A stretch of 64,000 nt of DNA from Rikenella microfusus (GTDB lineage: Bacteria > Bacteroidota > Bacteroidia > Bacteroidales > VadinHA17), in the NCBI GenBank assembly GCA_020722575.1, contig DYKN01000008.1, forward strand, positions 22,295 to 86,294, in the 5' to 3' direction. Within the stretch, counting starts at the first letter, position 1, and each line of letters begins with the position of its first letter. The translations under genes and the position numbers were made by a program. Shown piece after piece: positions 17,682 through 26,933 of the stretch. Under the pieces are notes generated by a model that was given only the letters and a program-made list of their open reading frames with translations, was not told the DNA's origin and searched no databases.

Positions 17682-18482
17682 TTACTCTTCCTGCTTATCG
17701 GCCAATAATCTGGGGCCTCTGATTACACCACGTTCGGATGTTCTAAAGAATTCGATGATATAATCTCTGTCGGATGATGGAGGGAAATTTTTTTCAACAT
17801 ATTCAAGGGCTTTTGAAGTATTCATTTTTTGCTGATAAATAGCCCTGTAAATATTATGTATTTCATCGATTCTTTCTTTAGAGAATCCTCTGCGGGTCAG
17901 TCCCACCACATTAATTCCCATATAACAAAGGGGTTCTCTATCGGCTTTTATGAATGGAGGTACGTCGATTCTTACTTTTCCACCGCCGCCAATGATTACA
18001 TGTCCGCCGATACGTGAGAACTGGTGAACAAGTGTTCCGCCGCTGATAATTGCCCAGTCGTCAACTCTCACCTCACCTGCCAGTCCGGCCGTGTTCCCAA
18101 GAATGCAGTTATTTCCAATCTGACAATCGTGGCCAATATGAACATAAGCCATAATAAGACAGTTATCGCCAACAACAGTTTTACCAACGGCTGCTGTTCC
18201 ACGATTAATTGTAACGCCTTCTCTTACTGTAGTATTATCTCCAATTTCTGCGGTTGTTTCTTCACCCCGAAATTTAAGATCCTGGGGGATACCTGATATA
18301 ACAGCACCCGGGAATATTCTGCAATTGCGACCTATACGGGCCCCATCAAGAACTATTCCATGAGGGCCAATCCATGTTCCATCTCCGATAATAACATTTC
18401 CGGCAATATATGCAAACGGTTCAACAACCACATTTTCCCCAAGCTTTGCATCAGGATGGACAAATGCTAAACTTGAAATCAT
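17682..18482 (-). CDS. lpxA: Acyl-ACP:UDP-N-acetylglucosamine O-acyltransferase
   Basis: LpxA carries out the first step of lipid A synthesis, moving a hydroxyacyl chain from ACP to UDP-GlcNAc. The 266-residue protein has the left-handed beta-helix made of hexapeptide repeats (such as IGDGTW, IGRNCR, IGNNCI). LIMAYVHIGHDCQIG contains the catalytic histidine region, and the C-terminal helical domain begins near GLTRRGFSKERIDEIHNIYR, which is specific to LpxA. It starts 7 bases after the lpxC/fabZ stop and is the last gene of the lipid A operon. Confidence 0.96.
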   Translation of the reverse strand: MISSLAFVHPDAKLGENVVVEPFAYIAGNVIIGDGTWIGPHGIVLDGARIGRNCRIFPGAVISGIPQDLKFRGEETTAEIGDNTTVREGVTINRGTAAVGKTVVGDNCLIMAYVHIGHDCQIGNNCILGNTAGLAGEVRVDDWAIISGGTLVHQFSRIGGHVIIGGGGKVRIDVPPFIKADREPLCYMGINVVGLTRRGFSKERIDEIHNIYRAIYQQKMNTSKALEYVEKNFPPSSDRDYIIEFFRTSERGVIRGPRLLADKQEE

Positions 18483-18489
18483 TTTAACA

Positions 18490-19884
18490 TTATTTATTTC
18501 TTATTATCTGTGCAATCATTTCACCTTCAATCACAAGGTTATTCCCAACAAAAGCCTGGCCATACATTGATACAATACCTCTGCGGATAGGTTCGGTGAG
18601 TTCCATCTTTATTATCAAAGTATCACCGGGTACTACCTTGTGTTTGAATTTAAGCTTATCAATCTTAAGAAAATATGTGGAATATTTTGTGGGGTCATCT
18701 ACTTCGTTCAGTACAAGAATTCCGCCAGTCTGTGCCATAGCCTCAACCATTAGAACACCGGGCATCAGTGGTTCACCAGGGAAATGACCCTGAAAGAAAT
18801 ATTCGTCACCCGTAACATTTTTAATGCCGATTACCTTGCTTTCATCAACATATATTATTTTATCAACCAGTAGGAAGGGATACCGGTGAGGAAGGATTTT
18901 TTTAATTTGTTCATGATCATATACCGGCGGTACATTTGGATCATAAACCGGAATATCTTTTTTCGATTGTGTTTTTTTAATTTCCTGCCTGACAAGTTTT
19001 GCAAGCCTTGTATTAGCATAATGGCCCGGTTTTGTGGCAACCACTTTTCCTTTGATGGGCTGGCCTATAAGGGCCAGGTCTCCGATAAGATCGAGCAATT
19101 TATGGCGGGCCGGCTCGTTTGGAAATTTCAGCGCCGTATTATTAAGTATCCCGGCAGTGTGGCTGTTTATCCCCGGACGGTTAAAAAGTTTTGCAATACG
19201 GTCTATCTCTTCCTGTGGCACATCTTTTTCAAGAATCACTATTGCGTTGTCAAGGTCTCCTCCTTTAATAAGTCCGGCCTTGTAAAGAGGTTCAAGTTCA
19301 TGAAAAAAAACAAAAGTTCTGCATCCACTTATTTCCTTTTCAAAATGTTTTAAAGAGTCAAGAATGGCATACTGATTTCCAAGTATTTTCGAATTATAAT
19401 CAATAAGAACATGAATGCTGAAATGATCGTCGGGATAAATAATCAGATCAATTCCGTGTTCCTCATCGGAGTAAGTAATTTTCTGTTTTACTGTGAAATA
19501 GTTTCTTTCTTCATTGAGTTCAACAATTCCGGCCTCTTTAATAGCTTTTACGAAATGTTCCGAACCTCCTCCCATTATAGGAGCCTCAGGCCCGTCGAGC
19601 TCGATAAGTACATTATCAACCTGCATACCACTTAATGCGGCAAGAACATGTTCTATGGTTGAAACAGTAGCTCCGTTGTGTGACAGGGTAGTTCCACGTG
19701 AAGCTTCTGTAACATAATCGGCTATAGCATCAATAACTGGTTTACCTGGCAGGTCTACCCTACAGAATTTATATCCGTGATTTGCCGGCGCGGGCTTAAA
19801 TGTAATATTAACATTTATTCCCGTATGCAATCCTTTACCTGTCAGGGTTATATCCTTCGCTATTGTCCTTTGTTTTTCTGACAT
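18490..19884 (-). CDS. lpxC/fabZ: Bifunctional UDP-3-O-acyl-GlcNAc deacetylase/3-hydroxyacyl-ACP dehydratase
   Basis: A fusion of LpxC (about residues 1-300) and FabZ (about 315-464), a gene arrangement typical of Bacteroidota. LpxC removes the acetyl group in the committed step of lipid A synthesis; the zinc-ligand segments STIEHVLAALSGM and ARHKLLDLIGDLALIG are present, and a third ligand region follows INSHTAGILN. FabZ dehydrates 3-hydroxyacyl-ACP in fatty acid synthesis; HRYPFLLVDKI and FFQGHFPGEPLMPGVLMVEA hold its active histidine and glutamate. Joining them may balance the two uses of hydroxyacyl-ACP. The ATG at 19882-19884 is used; seven further codons upstream are in frame but not conserved. 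The gap to lpxD is 101 bases. Confidence 0.96.
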   Translation of the reverse strand: MSEKQRTIAKDITLTGKGLHTGINVNITFKPAPANHGYKFCRVDLPGKPVIDAIADYVTEASRGTTLSHNGATVSTIEHVLAALSGMQVDNVLIELDGPEAPIMGGGSEHFVKAIKEAGIVELNEERNYFTVKQKITYSDEEHGIDLIIYPDDHFSIHVLIDYNSKILGNQYAILDSLKHFEKEISGCRTFVFFHELEPLYKAGLIKGGDLDNAIVILEKDVPQEEIDRIAKLFNRPGINSHTAGILNNTALKFPNEPARHKLLDLIGDLALIGQPIKGKVVATKPGHYANTRLAKLVRQEIKKTQSKKDIPVYDPNVPPVYDHEQIKKILPHRYPFLLVDKIIYVDESKVIGIKNVTGDEYFFQGHFPGEPLMPGVLMVEAMAQTGGILVLNEVDDPTKYSTYFLKIDKLKFKHKVVPGDTLIIKMELTEPIRRGIVSMYGQAFVGNNLVIEGEMIAQIIRNK

Positions 19885-19985
19885 GCTTTTTCCTTTTAAA
19901 ACCAATGCAAAAAAAGAAAAAATTTTTCGAACAACCTATTTAATAACGATAAATTGACTTAAACACCAATCGAATAATGAATTGT

Positions 19986-21026
19986 TTACCCTTTTCTGAG
20001 ATTTTCGATTTCTTTCTTTAGCAAATCAACTGTAGCATTGAGGTCGGCTAATTTTTTAAAATACAAATATGATCTCAGGTATTGTTTATGCTCAAAGGCC
20101 GGTGATCCAAGAACTGTAATATTTTGTTCCTTTATATCGCTTATTATTCCTGACTGTGCACCTGCTTTAACTCCATCGGCAATTTTTATATGGCCTGTGA
20201 TACCTACCTGCCCACCCAGCATACAGTTTTTCCCAATCTTTGTACTTCCTGCAATTCCTGTCTGTCCAGCCATTACAGTGTTTTCTCCAATCTCAACATT
20301 ATGACCTATCTGAACAAGGTTGTCAATTTTCACCCCTCTCCTGATAAATGTCGAACCCATTGTAGCCCTGTCAATTGAAACATTTGAACCTATCTCAACA
20401 TTATCCTCAATTACCACATTTCCTATTTGTGGAATTTTTTTATATTCATTATCCGCCTGGGGAGCAAATCCGAAACCGTCACTTCCGATAACTGCCCCGG
20501 AATGTATTATACAGGAGTTGCCAAGAACACATTCGTGATAGATTTTAACACCGGGATAAAGGATACAATCTTTGCCTAATCTGGTCTTATCACCTACATA
20601 GACCTGTGGATAGAGCTGACATCCTTCGCCAATAATTGCACCGTTTCCTATGTATGTTAATGCTCCGATATAAACATTTTCACCGATAACAGCATCCGGT
20701 TCAATTACTGCTGTAGGATGAATTCCCTTTCTTTGGGGTCGAGAGAACCGCGATACCATTTCAAGAAGTGTAGCAAATGCTTCGTAGGCGTTTTCCACCC
20801 TTACCAGAGTTGCAGGAACATGTCCCGAAACTACAAAATCTTTATTTACAAGTACAATAGAAGATTTTGTTGTATAAATATAATGTTCATATTTGGGATT
20901 GGCGAGGAATGACAGAGCTCCTTCATGTCCTTCCTCGATTTTTGCAACGGTTCTGACTTTTACATCAGGATTACCTTCAATTTCTCCGTTTAGAAACTGT
21001 GCGATCTGTGCTGCTGTAAATTCCAT
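19986..21026 (-). CDS. lpxD: UDP-3-O-(3-hydroxyacyl)glucosamine N-acyltransferase
   Basis: LpxD adds the N-linked acyl chain after LpxC in lipid A synthesis. The 346-residue protein has the uridine-binding N-terminal domain (through about residue 100, with [14 protein letters not shown]), the long left-handed beta-helix, and [21 protein letters not shown], the LpxD signature that leads into the histidine-bearing [20 protein letters not shown] region. A short C-terminal helix ([18 protein letters not shown]) is typical. It lies 15 bases after the HD hydrolase gene and upstream of lpxC/fabZ. Confidence 0.96.
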   Translation of the reverse strand: MEFTAAQIAQFLNGEIEGNPDVKVRTVAKIEEGHEGALSFLANPKYEHYIYTTKSSIVLVNKDFVVSGHVPATLVRVENAYEAFATLLEMVSRFSRPQRKGIHPTAVIEPDAVIGENVYIGALTYIGNGAIIGEGCQLYPQVYVGDKTRLGKDCILYPGVKIYHECVLGNSCIIHSGAVIGSDGFGFAPQADNEYKKIPQIGNVVIEDNVEIGSNVSIDRATMGSTFIRRGVKIDNLVQIGHNVEIGENTVMAGQTGIAGSTKIGKNCMLGGQVGITGHIKIADGVKAGAQSGIISDIKEQNITVLGSPAFEHKQYLRSYLYFKKLADLNATVDLLKKEIENLRKG

Positions 21027-21041
21027 ATAATTTTAATTTTA

Positions 21042-22298
21042 TTACCTGCATTCTTTTGGATAACAAAGAAAATATTTGACAACACGTTCCGACAGGAATC
21101 TGTGATCAAACATGTCAGATATCTGATTTATTATTGCAGTTTTGCCCGATTTTAGCAAAATCTTAAGTTCAGTTTCACTGTCGGGGGCATAAGCCAGATT
21201 TGATACCTGGCCTGAAAAAACATAATAATCAACTCTTTCATGTTCGATATCAAGCAATTTTTCTGCCCTGTATTTAAGCTTCTCAATTTTATCTTCAGTA
21301 AAAGGTTCGTTTTGAAGTTCAATTGCAAAAAGGTTGCGACGAAGTAGTCTTCCTGCAAGATCAGACAATGTTTTATCGGAATGGTCACACCAGTATTTGG
21401 CAGAAATAAAAATATCATTGTCGTCAAGTCGTATAAAATTTGAAGCAATTAAACCGGGAGTAAAAATACCTTTACCTTCAATATCTGACCTTCCTAAATT
21501 ATTATAAAGGAAAAAACTCAAAGCTGGTGTTGCATAAAGTTCCTCTCCGTTCAAAGCAAGCTCCTTTGCTCTTCTAAGCATTTTAACCATCAGGTTTTCA
21601 GAAGAAATTACTGTTTTATGCATATAAACCTGCCAGTACATAAGCCTTCGTGCTATCAGGAGTTTTTCAAGGGAATAGATCCCCTTTTCATCAATAGCCA
21701 GTTGATCATCTGCGACATTCAGCATCCTGATAATTCTGTCGGAGCCCACTGCTCCTTCAATCACGCCGGTAAAGAAACTATCGCGCCGCAGGTAATCAAG
21801 TCTATCCATATCTACCTGCCCTGCAATCAGATCATGAAAAAACCTGCGGTGATATTTGCCTGTAAATATTTCTAATGCAAGAGAGAGTTTTTCATTATAT
21901 TCATGATTAAGTTTGTTCATAAGAAGCAGTGACATCTCTTCATGGGTAATGTCTTTAATAATTGACTCTTCAAGAGCATGTGAGAAGGGCCCGTGCCCTG
22001 TATCATGAAGCAGTATGGCTGAAAGTGCTGCCTGTTCTTCTTCGCCGGATATTTCAACACCCTTGCTTTTTAGAGTCTGCAATGCTATATCCATTAGATG
22101 AAGAGCACCCAGACAATGCTGAAACCTGCTGTGAGTGGCCCCGGGATAAACGTAACTTGTAAGCCCCAATTGCCTTATATTTCTTAAACGCTGTATCCAG
22201 GGATGCTGAATAAGATCAAAAATAAAATCACCGGGAATATTTATGAATCCGTAAACAGGGTCGTTAATAATTTTTCTTTTATTTGTTGCGTATATCAC
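21042..22298 (-). CDS. HD domain metal-dependent phosphohydrolase
   Basis: A 418-residue HD-domain protein of the dGTPase-like/SAMHD1-like group (COG1078). Metal ligands are seen as SRFQHCLGALH, LLHDTGHGPFSH (the HD pair) and VDMDRLDYLRRD. Members can hydrolyse deoxynucleoside triphosphates or other nucleotides, but this branch has no settled substrate. It starts with GTG at 22296-22298; the conserved INDPVYGFI block begins about 11 residues later, so no later start is likely. It is the first gene of the lpxD-lpxC/fabZ-lpxA operon, a placement that recurs in Bacteroidota. A TATTTTTG (22328 to 22321) on this strand could be its -7 box. Confidence 0.88.
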   Translation of the reverse strand: MIYATNKRKIINDPVYGFINIPGDFIFDLIQHPWIQRLRNIRQLGLTSYVYPGATHSRFQHCLGALHLMDIALQTLKSKGVEISGEEEQAALSAILLHDTGHGPFSHALEESIIKDITHEEMSLLLMNKLNHEYNEKLSLALEIFTGKYHRRFFHDLIAGQVDMDRLDYLRRDSFFTGVIEGAVGSDRIIRMLNVADDQLAIDEKGIYSLEKLLIARRLMYWQVYMHKTVISSENLMVKMLRRAKELALNGEELYATPALSFFLYNNLGRSDIEGKGIFTPGLIASNFIRLDDNDIFISAKYWCDHSDKTLSDLAGRLLRRNLFAIELQNEPFTEDKIEKLKYRAEKLLDIEHERVDYYVFSGQVSNLAYAPDSETELKILLKSGKTAIINQISDMFDHRFLSERVVKYFLCYPKECR

Positions 22299-22489
22299 CC
22301 GGACAAAATATTTAAAAACACAAAAATAGAAATATCTTTATTAATGTAATTCAAATTGATAATGCTTTTCCGAAAAACCATTTGTTTGTGATGTGCGAGT
22401 TTTAAACTTTTTTGCAACATTTGAAATATTTTACGTCTTTTAATAATCTAATATATTGAGAAGACAGCTTTTAGAAATTTCATGTCAAG

Positions 22490-23386
22490 ATGAAAATTGA
22501 AATCCGCAATCTGAATATGATATATCCAAATGGCACTCATGCTTTGAAGGATATTAATCTGGAAATTGAGTCTGGTATGTTTGGGCTTCTTGGTCCTAAC
22601 GGAGCAGGAAAATCCAGTCTGATGAGAATTCTTGTTACGCTTATGAAGCCTACATCTGGTATAGTTCTTATTGAAGGAAAGGATATTCAGAGGTACAGGA
22701 AAGAAGTACGGAGCATACTCGGGTATCTCCCGCAGGATTTCAGGTTTTTCACTTCTCTTCGAACATGGGAGTTTCTCGATTATTCAGCCTCTCTGGCAGG
22801 TATAAAAAACAGGAAAGAACGTTTGAAAGAAGTTGACAGAATGCTCGATCAGGTAGGATTGCTTGAAGCACGCGACAGATTTGCTAATCGTTTATCGGGT
22901 GGAATGAAACGTAGGCTTGGTATTGCACAAGCTCTTATAGGAAATCCTCGCCTTATTATTGTTGATGAACCAACAACAGGCCTTGACCCCGATGAAAGAA
23001 TAAGATTCAGAAATATTCTTTCCACCCTGAGTCAAAAAGAGGATGTAACGATTATTCTGTCAACACATATTGTGGGCGATATCTCCTCAACATGCCAGAA
23101 AATGGCATTGCTTAACAAAGGAGAAGTGGTTTTTTCAGGCCGGCCTGAGGAACTCGTGGCTGAAGCAAAAGGCCATGTATTTAAATTATGCCTTTCTACT
23201 TTCGAGTACGAAAAAGCAAAGGAAGAATACAATATCATCTCAACATTACCTGTTGAAACAGGCTGGGAAATCCAATTTGTCGCTGATACACTGCCTGACC
23301 GTAATGCGGTTGAAATAGAACCTAATATTGAACATGCTTACGTGTATTATATGGAACATAAAATCCATGCTGACATTAATATCTAA
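22490..23386 (+). CDS. ABC transporter ATP-binding protein, first gene of a hybrid export operon
   Basis: A 298-residue ABC ATPase of the ABC-2/drug and lipid exporter type. It has the A-loop tyrosine in IYPNG, Walker A GPNGAGKSS (35-43), Q-loop YLPQDF (79-84), signature LSGGMKRR (135-142), Walker B LIIVDEP (residues 155-161) with the catalytic glutamate, and the switch histidine in STHIVGD. The last 80 residues form a C-terminal extension. It is clearly paralogous to the ATPase domain at the end of the 32610-37382 gene: both share SGMFGLLGPNGAGK, an ERIRFRN segment after Walker B, and a similar extension beginning with GHV. It starts an operon of seven closely spaced genes; the presumed partner is the permease fusion 10 bases downstream. 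Confidence 0.93.
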   Translation: MKIEIRNLNMIYPNGTHALKDINLEIESGMFGLLGPNGAGKSSLMRILVTLMKPTSGIVLIEGKDIQRYRKEVRSILGYLPQDFRFFTSLRTWEFLDYSASLAGIKNRKERLKEVDRMLDQVGLLEARDRFANRLSGGMKRRLGIAQALIGNPRLIIVDEPTTGLDPDERIRFRNILSTLSQKEDVTIILSTHIVGDISSTCQKMALLNKGEVVFSGRPEELVAEAKGHVFKLCLSTFEYEKAKEEYNIISTLPVETGWEIQFVADTLPDRNAVEIEPNIEHAYVYYMEHKIHADINI

Positions 23387-23396
23387 ATAAAAGTAT

Positions 23397-26300
23397 ATGG
23401 CCTTCATGCATAATGTAATAACAGTTGCAAGGTATGAAGCAAAAATACTCAGAAGAACCTGGTTCTTCCGGCTCTTTTCAATTGGCGCACTTTTTATCCT
23501 TACTTTACTGAATATTGGTATATTTTCTCCTGTTGGTGATGAACCGTGGGACCTTGTTGCTGTTCCCTCCTCCGTTCCGCTTCTGAATCTTTATATCCTG
23601 AACCTGGGACAGGCAATAGTTGTAATATTTCTTGCTTCAGACTTTCTCAAACGTGATAAGAAACTTGATACCATCGAAGTGCTTTATACCCGTTCAATGT
23701 CAAACCTCGAATATGTAACCGGTAAAACAGCAGGAATATTAAGACTTTTTCTTTCCCTCAACTGTGTTATTCTGCTGATCGGACTAACAGTCAACATCAT
23801 TTCACCGGCAATGAAGGTTGATATTATTTCATATATCGAATTCCTTCTTCTTATTTCTATTCCCACTTTACTATTCAGCCTGGGACTTGCATTTATCATG
23901 ATGCTTATAATCAGGAACCAGGCTATAACATTTTTTGTATTACTCGGTGTGGCTGCACTCGATTTCTTTTATCTCTGGCATAAAAGTGGTTCGGTTTTCG
24001 ACTATATGGCTTTCGGTTTACCTCTTTACAAATCAGGAATAACAGGATTCGAAAACCAGTATTTAATTATTAATCAGAGACTTATCTATTTCTTTGCCGG
24101 ATGTGCCATGGTTATGGCTACTGCTTTGATATTCAAACGTCTGCCTCAATCGCCAACCCAACGGCAGATTGCAACCATAATATTGCTGGCTTCGGCAGCA
24201 GGTACTGGTGTTACTTTTTATAACACACTTAAATCACACCTTTATGCCAGAAATCTTAAAGCAAACATTATTGAGACAAACCGCCACTATGAGAATAAAG
24301 CTTTCCCTTCAACCGTTAAAGCTGACATCGAACTTTTGCACAGAGGAAAATATTTAACAGCAGTTGCAGATCTTAAATTCGTTAACGATAATGATTTTCC
24401 TTTAAAAGAATACCTGTTCTCACTTAATCCAGGTTTGAAGGTTTCGAAGGTTCTATCAACAAATAAAGAACTTCCATTTAAAACCGACGGGCATATTCTT
24501 ATTGTTTCTCCTGAAAATGAGCTTGGCCCATCAAATTATGACAGTATTAAAATTGAATATTCAGGGAAAGTACTGGAACCTTTTTGCTATCCTGACTACG
24601 AAGACAACATTAAGGATTACAGATACCGGATTGCCATGCTAAATGTCAGAAAACGACAGGTGTTTTTATCCGAGAATTATGTCCTTCTGACACCTGAATC
24701 ACACTGGTATCCCGTAACAGGGCTAAATTACTATCCTTCAAATCCGGCAAGGATTAAAATTGATTTTACCATTTTCAGGCTCAGAGCAAGAAGCGAAATG
24801 AACCTTAACGTTGTCTCAGAGGGAATTCCCTTTGAAGGTGAGAGTTACACTGAGTTTTTTTCAGGGTTTCCACTTACTGGCCTGACAGTTGCAATGGGAA
24901 ACTATACTTCCGACAGAATTAAGGTTGATTCAGTAGAATTTATTTCATGGCATTATCCTGGTAATGATTATTATAAAAAAGTATTTGAAGAGTTAAAGGA
25001 TACTCTGCCCCAGCTTATTTCAGGCTTTATGAGGGATCTTGAATCGGGTTTCAGCACTGCTTATCCTTTTAAAACCTTTACTGTTACCGAAGTACCGTTG
25101 CATTTTTTCTCCTTCCCGAGGAGGAATACTCAGACAAGAGCAGAAGTACAGCCTTCAATGGTTCTTATTCCGGAGAAACTTGCAACGATACAACAGGCAG
25201 GATTTGAAAAGAGGTTTGTACGGCAGAAGAAGCAGATGACCCGTAACAATCAAATAATTACCGACAGAGAAATTAAAGTACGGATATTCAATAACTTCAT
25301 CAGAAGCACTTTTATAAGCGGCAGAAATTTCAGAATTGTGAACGGCATTCCTGTCAATGAGCCTACAAGGTACTTGTTGGGTCCAAGTTTTTATTTCCAT
25401 AAAAACAATTTTTATTCTGACGAATATCCAGTTATAAATGCGGTCTTTGAGTCGCATCTTCAGAAGGTAAACATGCCTGTGGGGTCCCCGGCCGGAGGGG
25501 TTATGACAGGGAACCTGTCGGAAAATGACATGGCAAATCTTATTTTAAAAGAAATGAGTTTCAGGGAGCTCCTCGAAAAGAATCCCACAGGAGACACCCT
25601 GAGAGTTGTACTTACTCTGAAAGGTGATTACCTGTTTAACCTTATTCGATTTAAAGCCGGTCTCAACGAATTCACTGATTGGTTTAAAAATTACATAGCT
25701 CAGAATAGTTACAAAAGGGTAAATCTCTTAAAATTTAATGCTGATCTCAAAGAGAGATTCGGCTTTGAACTTTATCCTTACCTTGAGGAATGGTTTAACG
25801 GCAAGGGTCAACCTGGTTTTATATTTTTAGAGCCTGAAGTAAGGCAGATTGTTGTTGATCAGCGTTCGAGGTATCAGGTCACATTTATTGCGGGCAATCC
25901 TGAAGCAGCTGGAGGTTTATTCAATGTAGCCTTCAGGACAGGTGGGCCGGGTGCAAGGGGTGGCATGCAGGGAATGTTTCAGATGGCATTTCAAAGAGGG
26001 CCAGGATCTGCGGCAGGTGGGGGCGGAAGAATAATGCAGATTGCGATGCAAGGTCGAGGACTTGAGAGTTCAGATATATCAAAAATTGTTTACTTAGGAC
26101 CGGGCGAGGCAAAAAAGATAAGCTTAATACTCGAAAACCAGCCGCGGGCAATGATGATAAACACGCTCTTCTCTAAAAATATCCCGGGAGAAATTATCTA
26201 TACCATTCAGGAAATTAAAAAGTCTTCGGTAAGAGAGAAATACTTTGAGGGAGAAGAAATACTTGATGAAATGCCTGTGACAAAAGAAGCTAATGAGATA

Positions 26301-26921
26301 ATAGTTGATAACGAAGATCCCGGATTTTTCTACAGCACGATAACCACCAGCAGTAAACTTAAGAAATTACTCCGAATCAATGTCAACGACCAGCAGATTT
26401 ACCGGGCAATAAACCTTTTCATGGCACCCGAATACTGGCAGCCTGTCGTTCAAAATACATTTTATGGTAAATATATACGATCAGCTGTCTATACCCGTGC
26501 AGGAGCAGGGGAAAGATACGTATTATGGAAAGGAGTAATCACAGAACCAGGCTATTATGATGTTTATGCCTATATCGGCAAGGCTGGAGACAGGATTATG
26601 GTTAGAGGGGGAAGGTCTGCTATGGTTGGTCCAGGTAGTGCGGTTACAACTCCACCTGCTGGTGCACCTTCTGCTACCCCCCCACAAGGACAATCCCGTA
26701 GAACTGCAACCAATAATCCTTACCGTACCTTCAATTTCAGAATTTATCACGACGATGGAATAGAAGAAATATCACTGGATTATGAATCAGCCGAACCTGG
26801 CTGGAACAAACTCGGCACGTACTACCTTTCACCCGATACTGTCAAAGTTGAAATGACAAATAAATCAGATGGAAGAGCTGTTATCGCAGATGCTGTAAAA
26901 TGGGTTATTAAAGAACAATAA
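23397..26921 (+). CDS. ABC-2 permease fused to a zinc-less M1 peptidase-like domain and a golvesin-like domain
   Basis: A 1174-residue fusion. Residues 1-270 are an ABC-2 type permease with about six membrane segments (first at 24-45). A large extracytoplasmic part follows. Residues from about 300 to 830 resemble the M1 aminopeptidase-like domain found fused to ABC permeases in Bacteroidota: TVTEVPLHFFSFPRRNTQTR (from 562) with AEVQPSMVLIPEKL matches the family's substrate-binding region. The zinc site HExxH that should follow is absent; that place reads IFNNFIRSTFISG. Residues 838-890 are Gly/Met/Gln-rich low-complexity sequence. The last 140 residues (GYYDVYAYIGK to IADAVKWVIKEQ) look like a golvesin C-terminal-like (xanthan-lyase-type) domain. 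It probably works with the ATPase before it; the outer part may bind rather than cut substrate. Confidence 0.8.
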   Translation: MAFMHNVITVARYEAKILRRTWFFRLFSIGALFILTLLNIGIFSPVGDEPWDLVAVPSSVPLLNLYILNLGQAIVVIFLASDFLKRDKKLDTIEVLYTRSMSNLEYVTGKTAGILRLFLSLNCVILLIGLTVNIISPAMKVDIISYIEFLLLISIPTLLFSLGLAFIMMLIIRNQAITFFVLLGVAALDFFYLWHKSGSVFDYMAFGLPLYKSGITGFENQYLIINQRLIYFFAGCAMVMATALIFKRLPQSPTQRQIATIILLASAAGTGVTFYNTLKSHLYARNLKANIIETNRHYENKAFPSTVKADIELLHRGKYLTAVADLKFVNDNDFPLKEYLFSLNPGLKVSKVLSTNKELPFKTDGHILIVSPENELGPSNYDSIKIEYSGKVLEPFCYPDYEDNIKDYRYRIAMLNVRKRQVFLSENYVLLTPESHWYPVTGLNYYPSNPARIKIDFTIFRLRARSEMNLNVVSEGIPFEGESYTEFFSGFPLTGLTVAMGNYTSDRIKVDSVEFISWHYPGNDYYKKVFEELKDTLPQLISGFMRDLESGFSTAYPFKTFTVTEVPLHFFSFPRRNTQTRAEVQPSMVLIPEKLATIQQAGFEKRFVRQKKQMTRNNQIITDREIKVRIFNNFIRSTFISGRNFRIVNGIPVNEPTRYLLGPSFYFHKNNFYSDEYPVINAVFESHLQKVNMPVGSPAGGVMTGNLSENDMANLILKEMSFRELLEKNPTGDTLRVVLTLKGDYLFNLIRFKAGLNEFTDWFKNYIAQNSYKRVNLLKFNADLKERFGFELYPYLEEWFNGKGQPGFIFLEPEVRQIVVDQRSRYQVTFIAGNPEAAGGLFNVAFRTGGPGARGGMQGMFQMAFQRGPGSAAGGGGRIMQIAMQGRGLESSDISKIVYLGPGEAKKISLILENQPRAMMINTLFSKNIPGEIIYTIQEIKKSSVREKYFEGEEILDEMPVTKEANEIIVDNEDPGFFYSTITTSSKLKKLLRINVNDQQIYRAINLFMAPEYWQPVVQNTFYGKYIRSAVYTRAGAGERYVLWKGVITEPGYYDVYAYIGKAGDRIMVRGGRSAMVGPGSAVTTPPAGAPSATPPQGQSRRTATNNPYRTFNFRIYHDDGIEEISLDYESAEPGWNKLGTYYLSPDTVKVEMTNKSDGRAVIADAVKWVIKEQ

Positions 26922-26933
26922 TTTTTTAAATAT

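Noticed and set aside
19034..19285. Plus-strand reading frames inside the lpxC/fabZ gene
   Set aside because: They lie wholly within a well-recognised minus-strand gene, have no family motifs and are shadows of its codon use.
23397..26921. Calling this protein an active M1 aminopeptidase
   Set aside because: The HExxH zinc motif and downstream glutamate are not present in the expected region.
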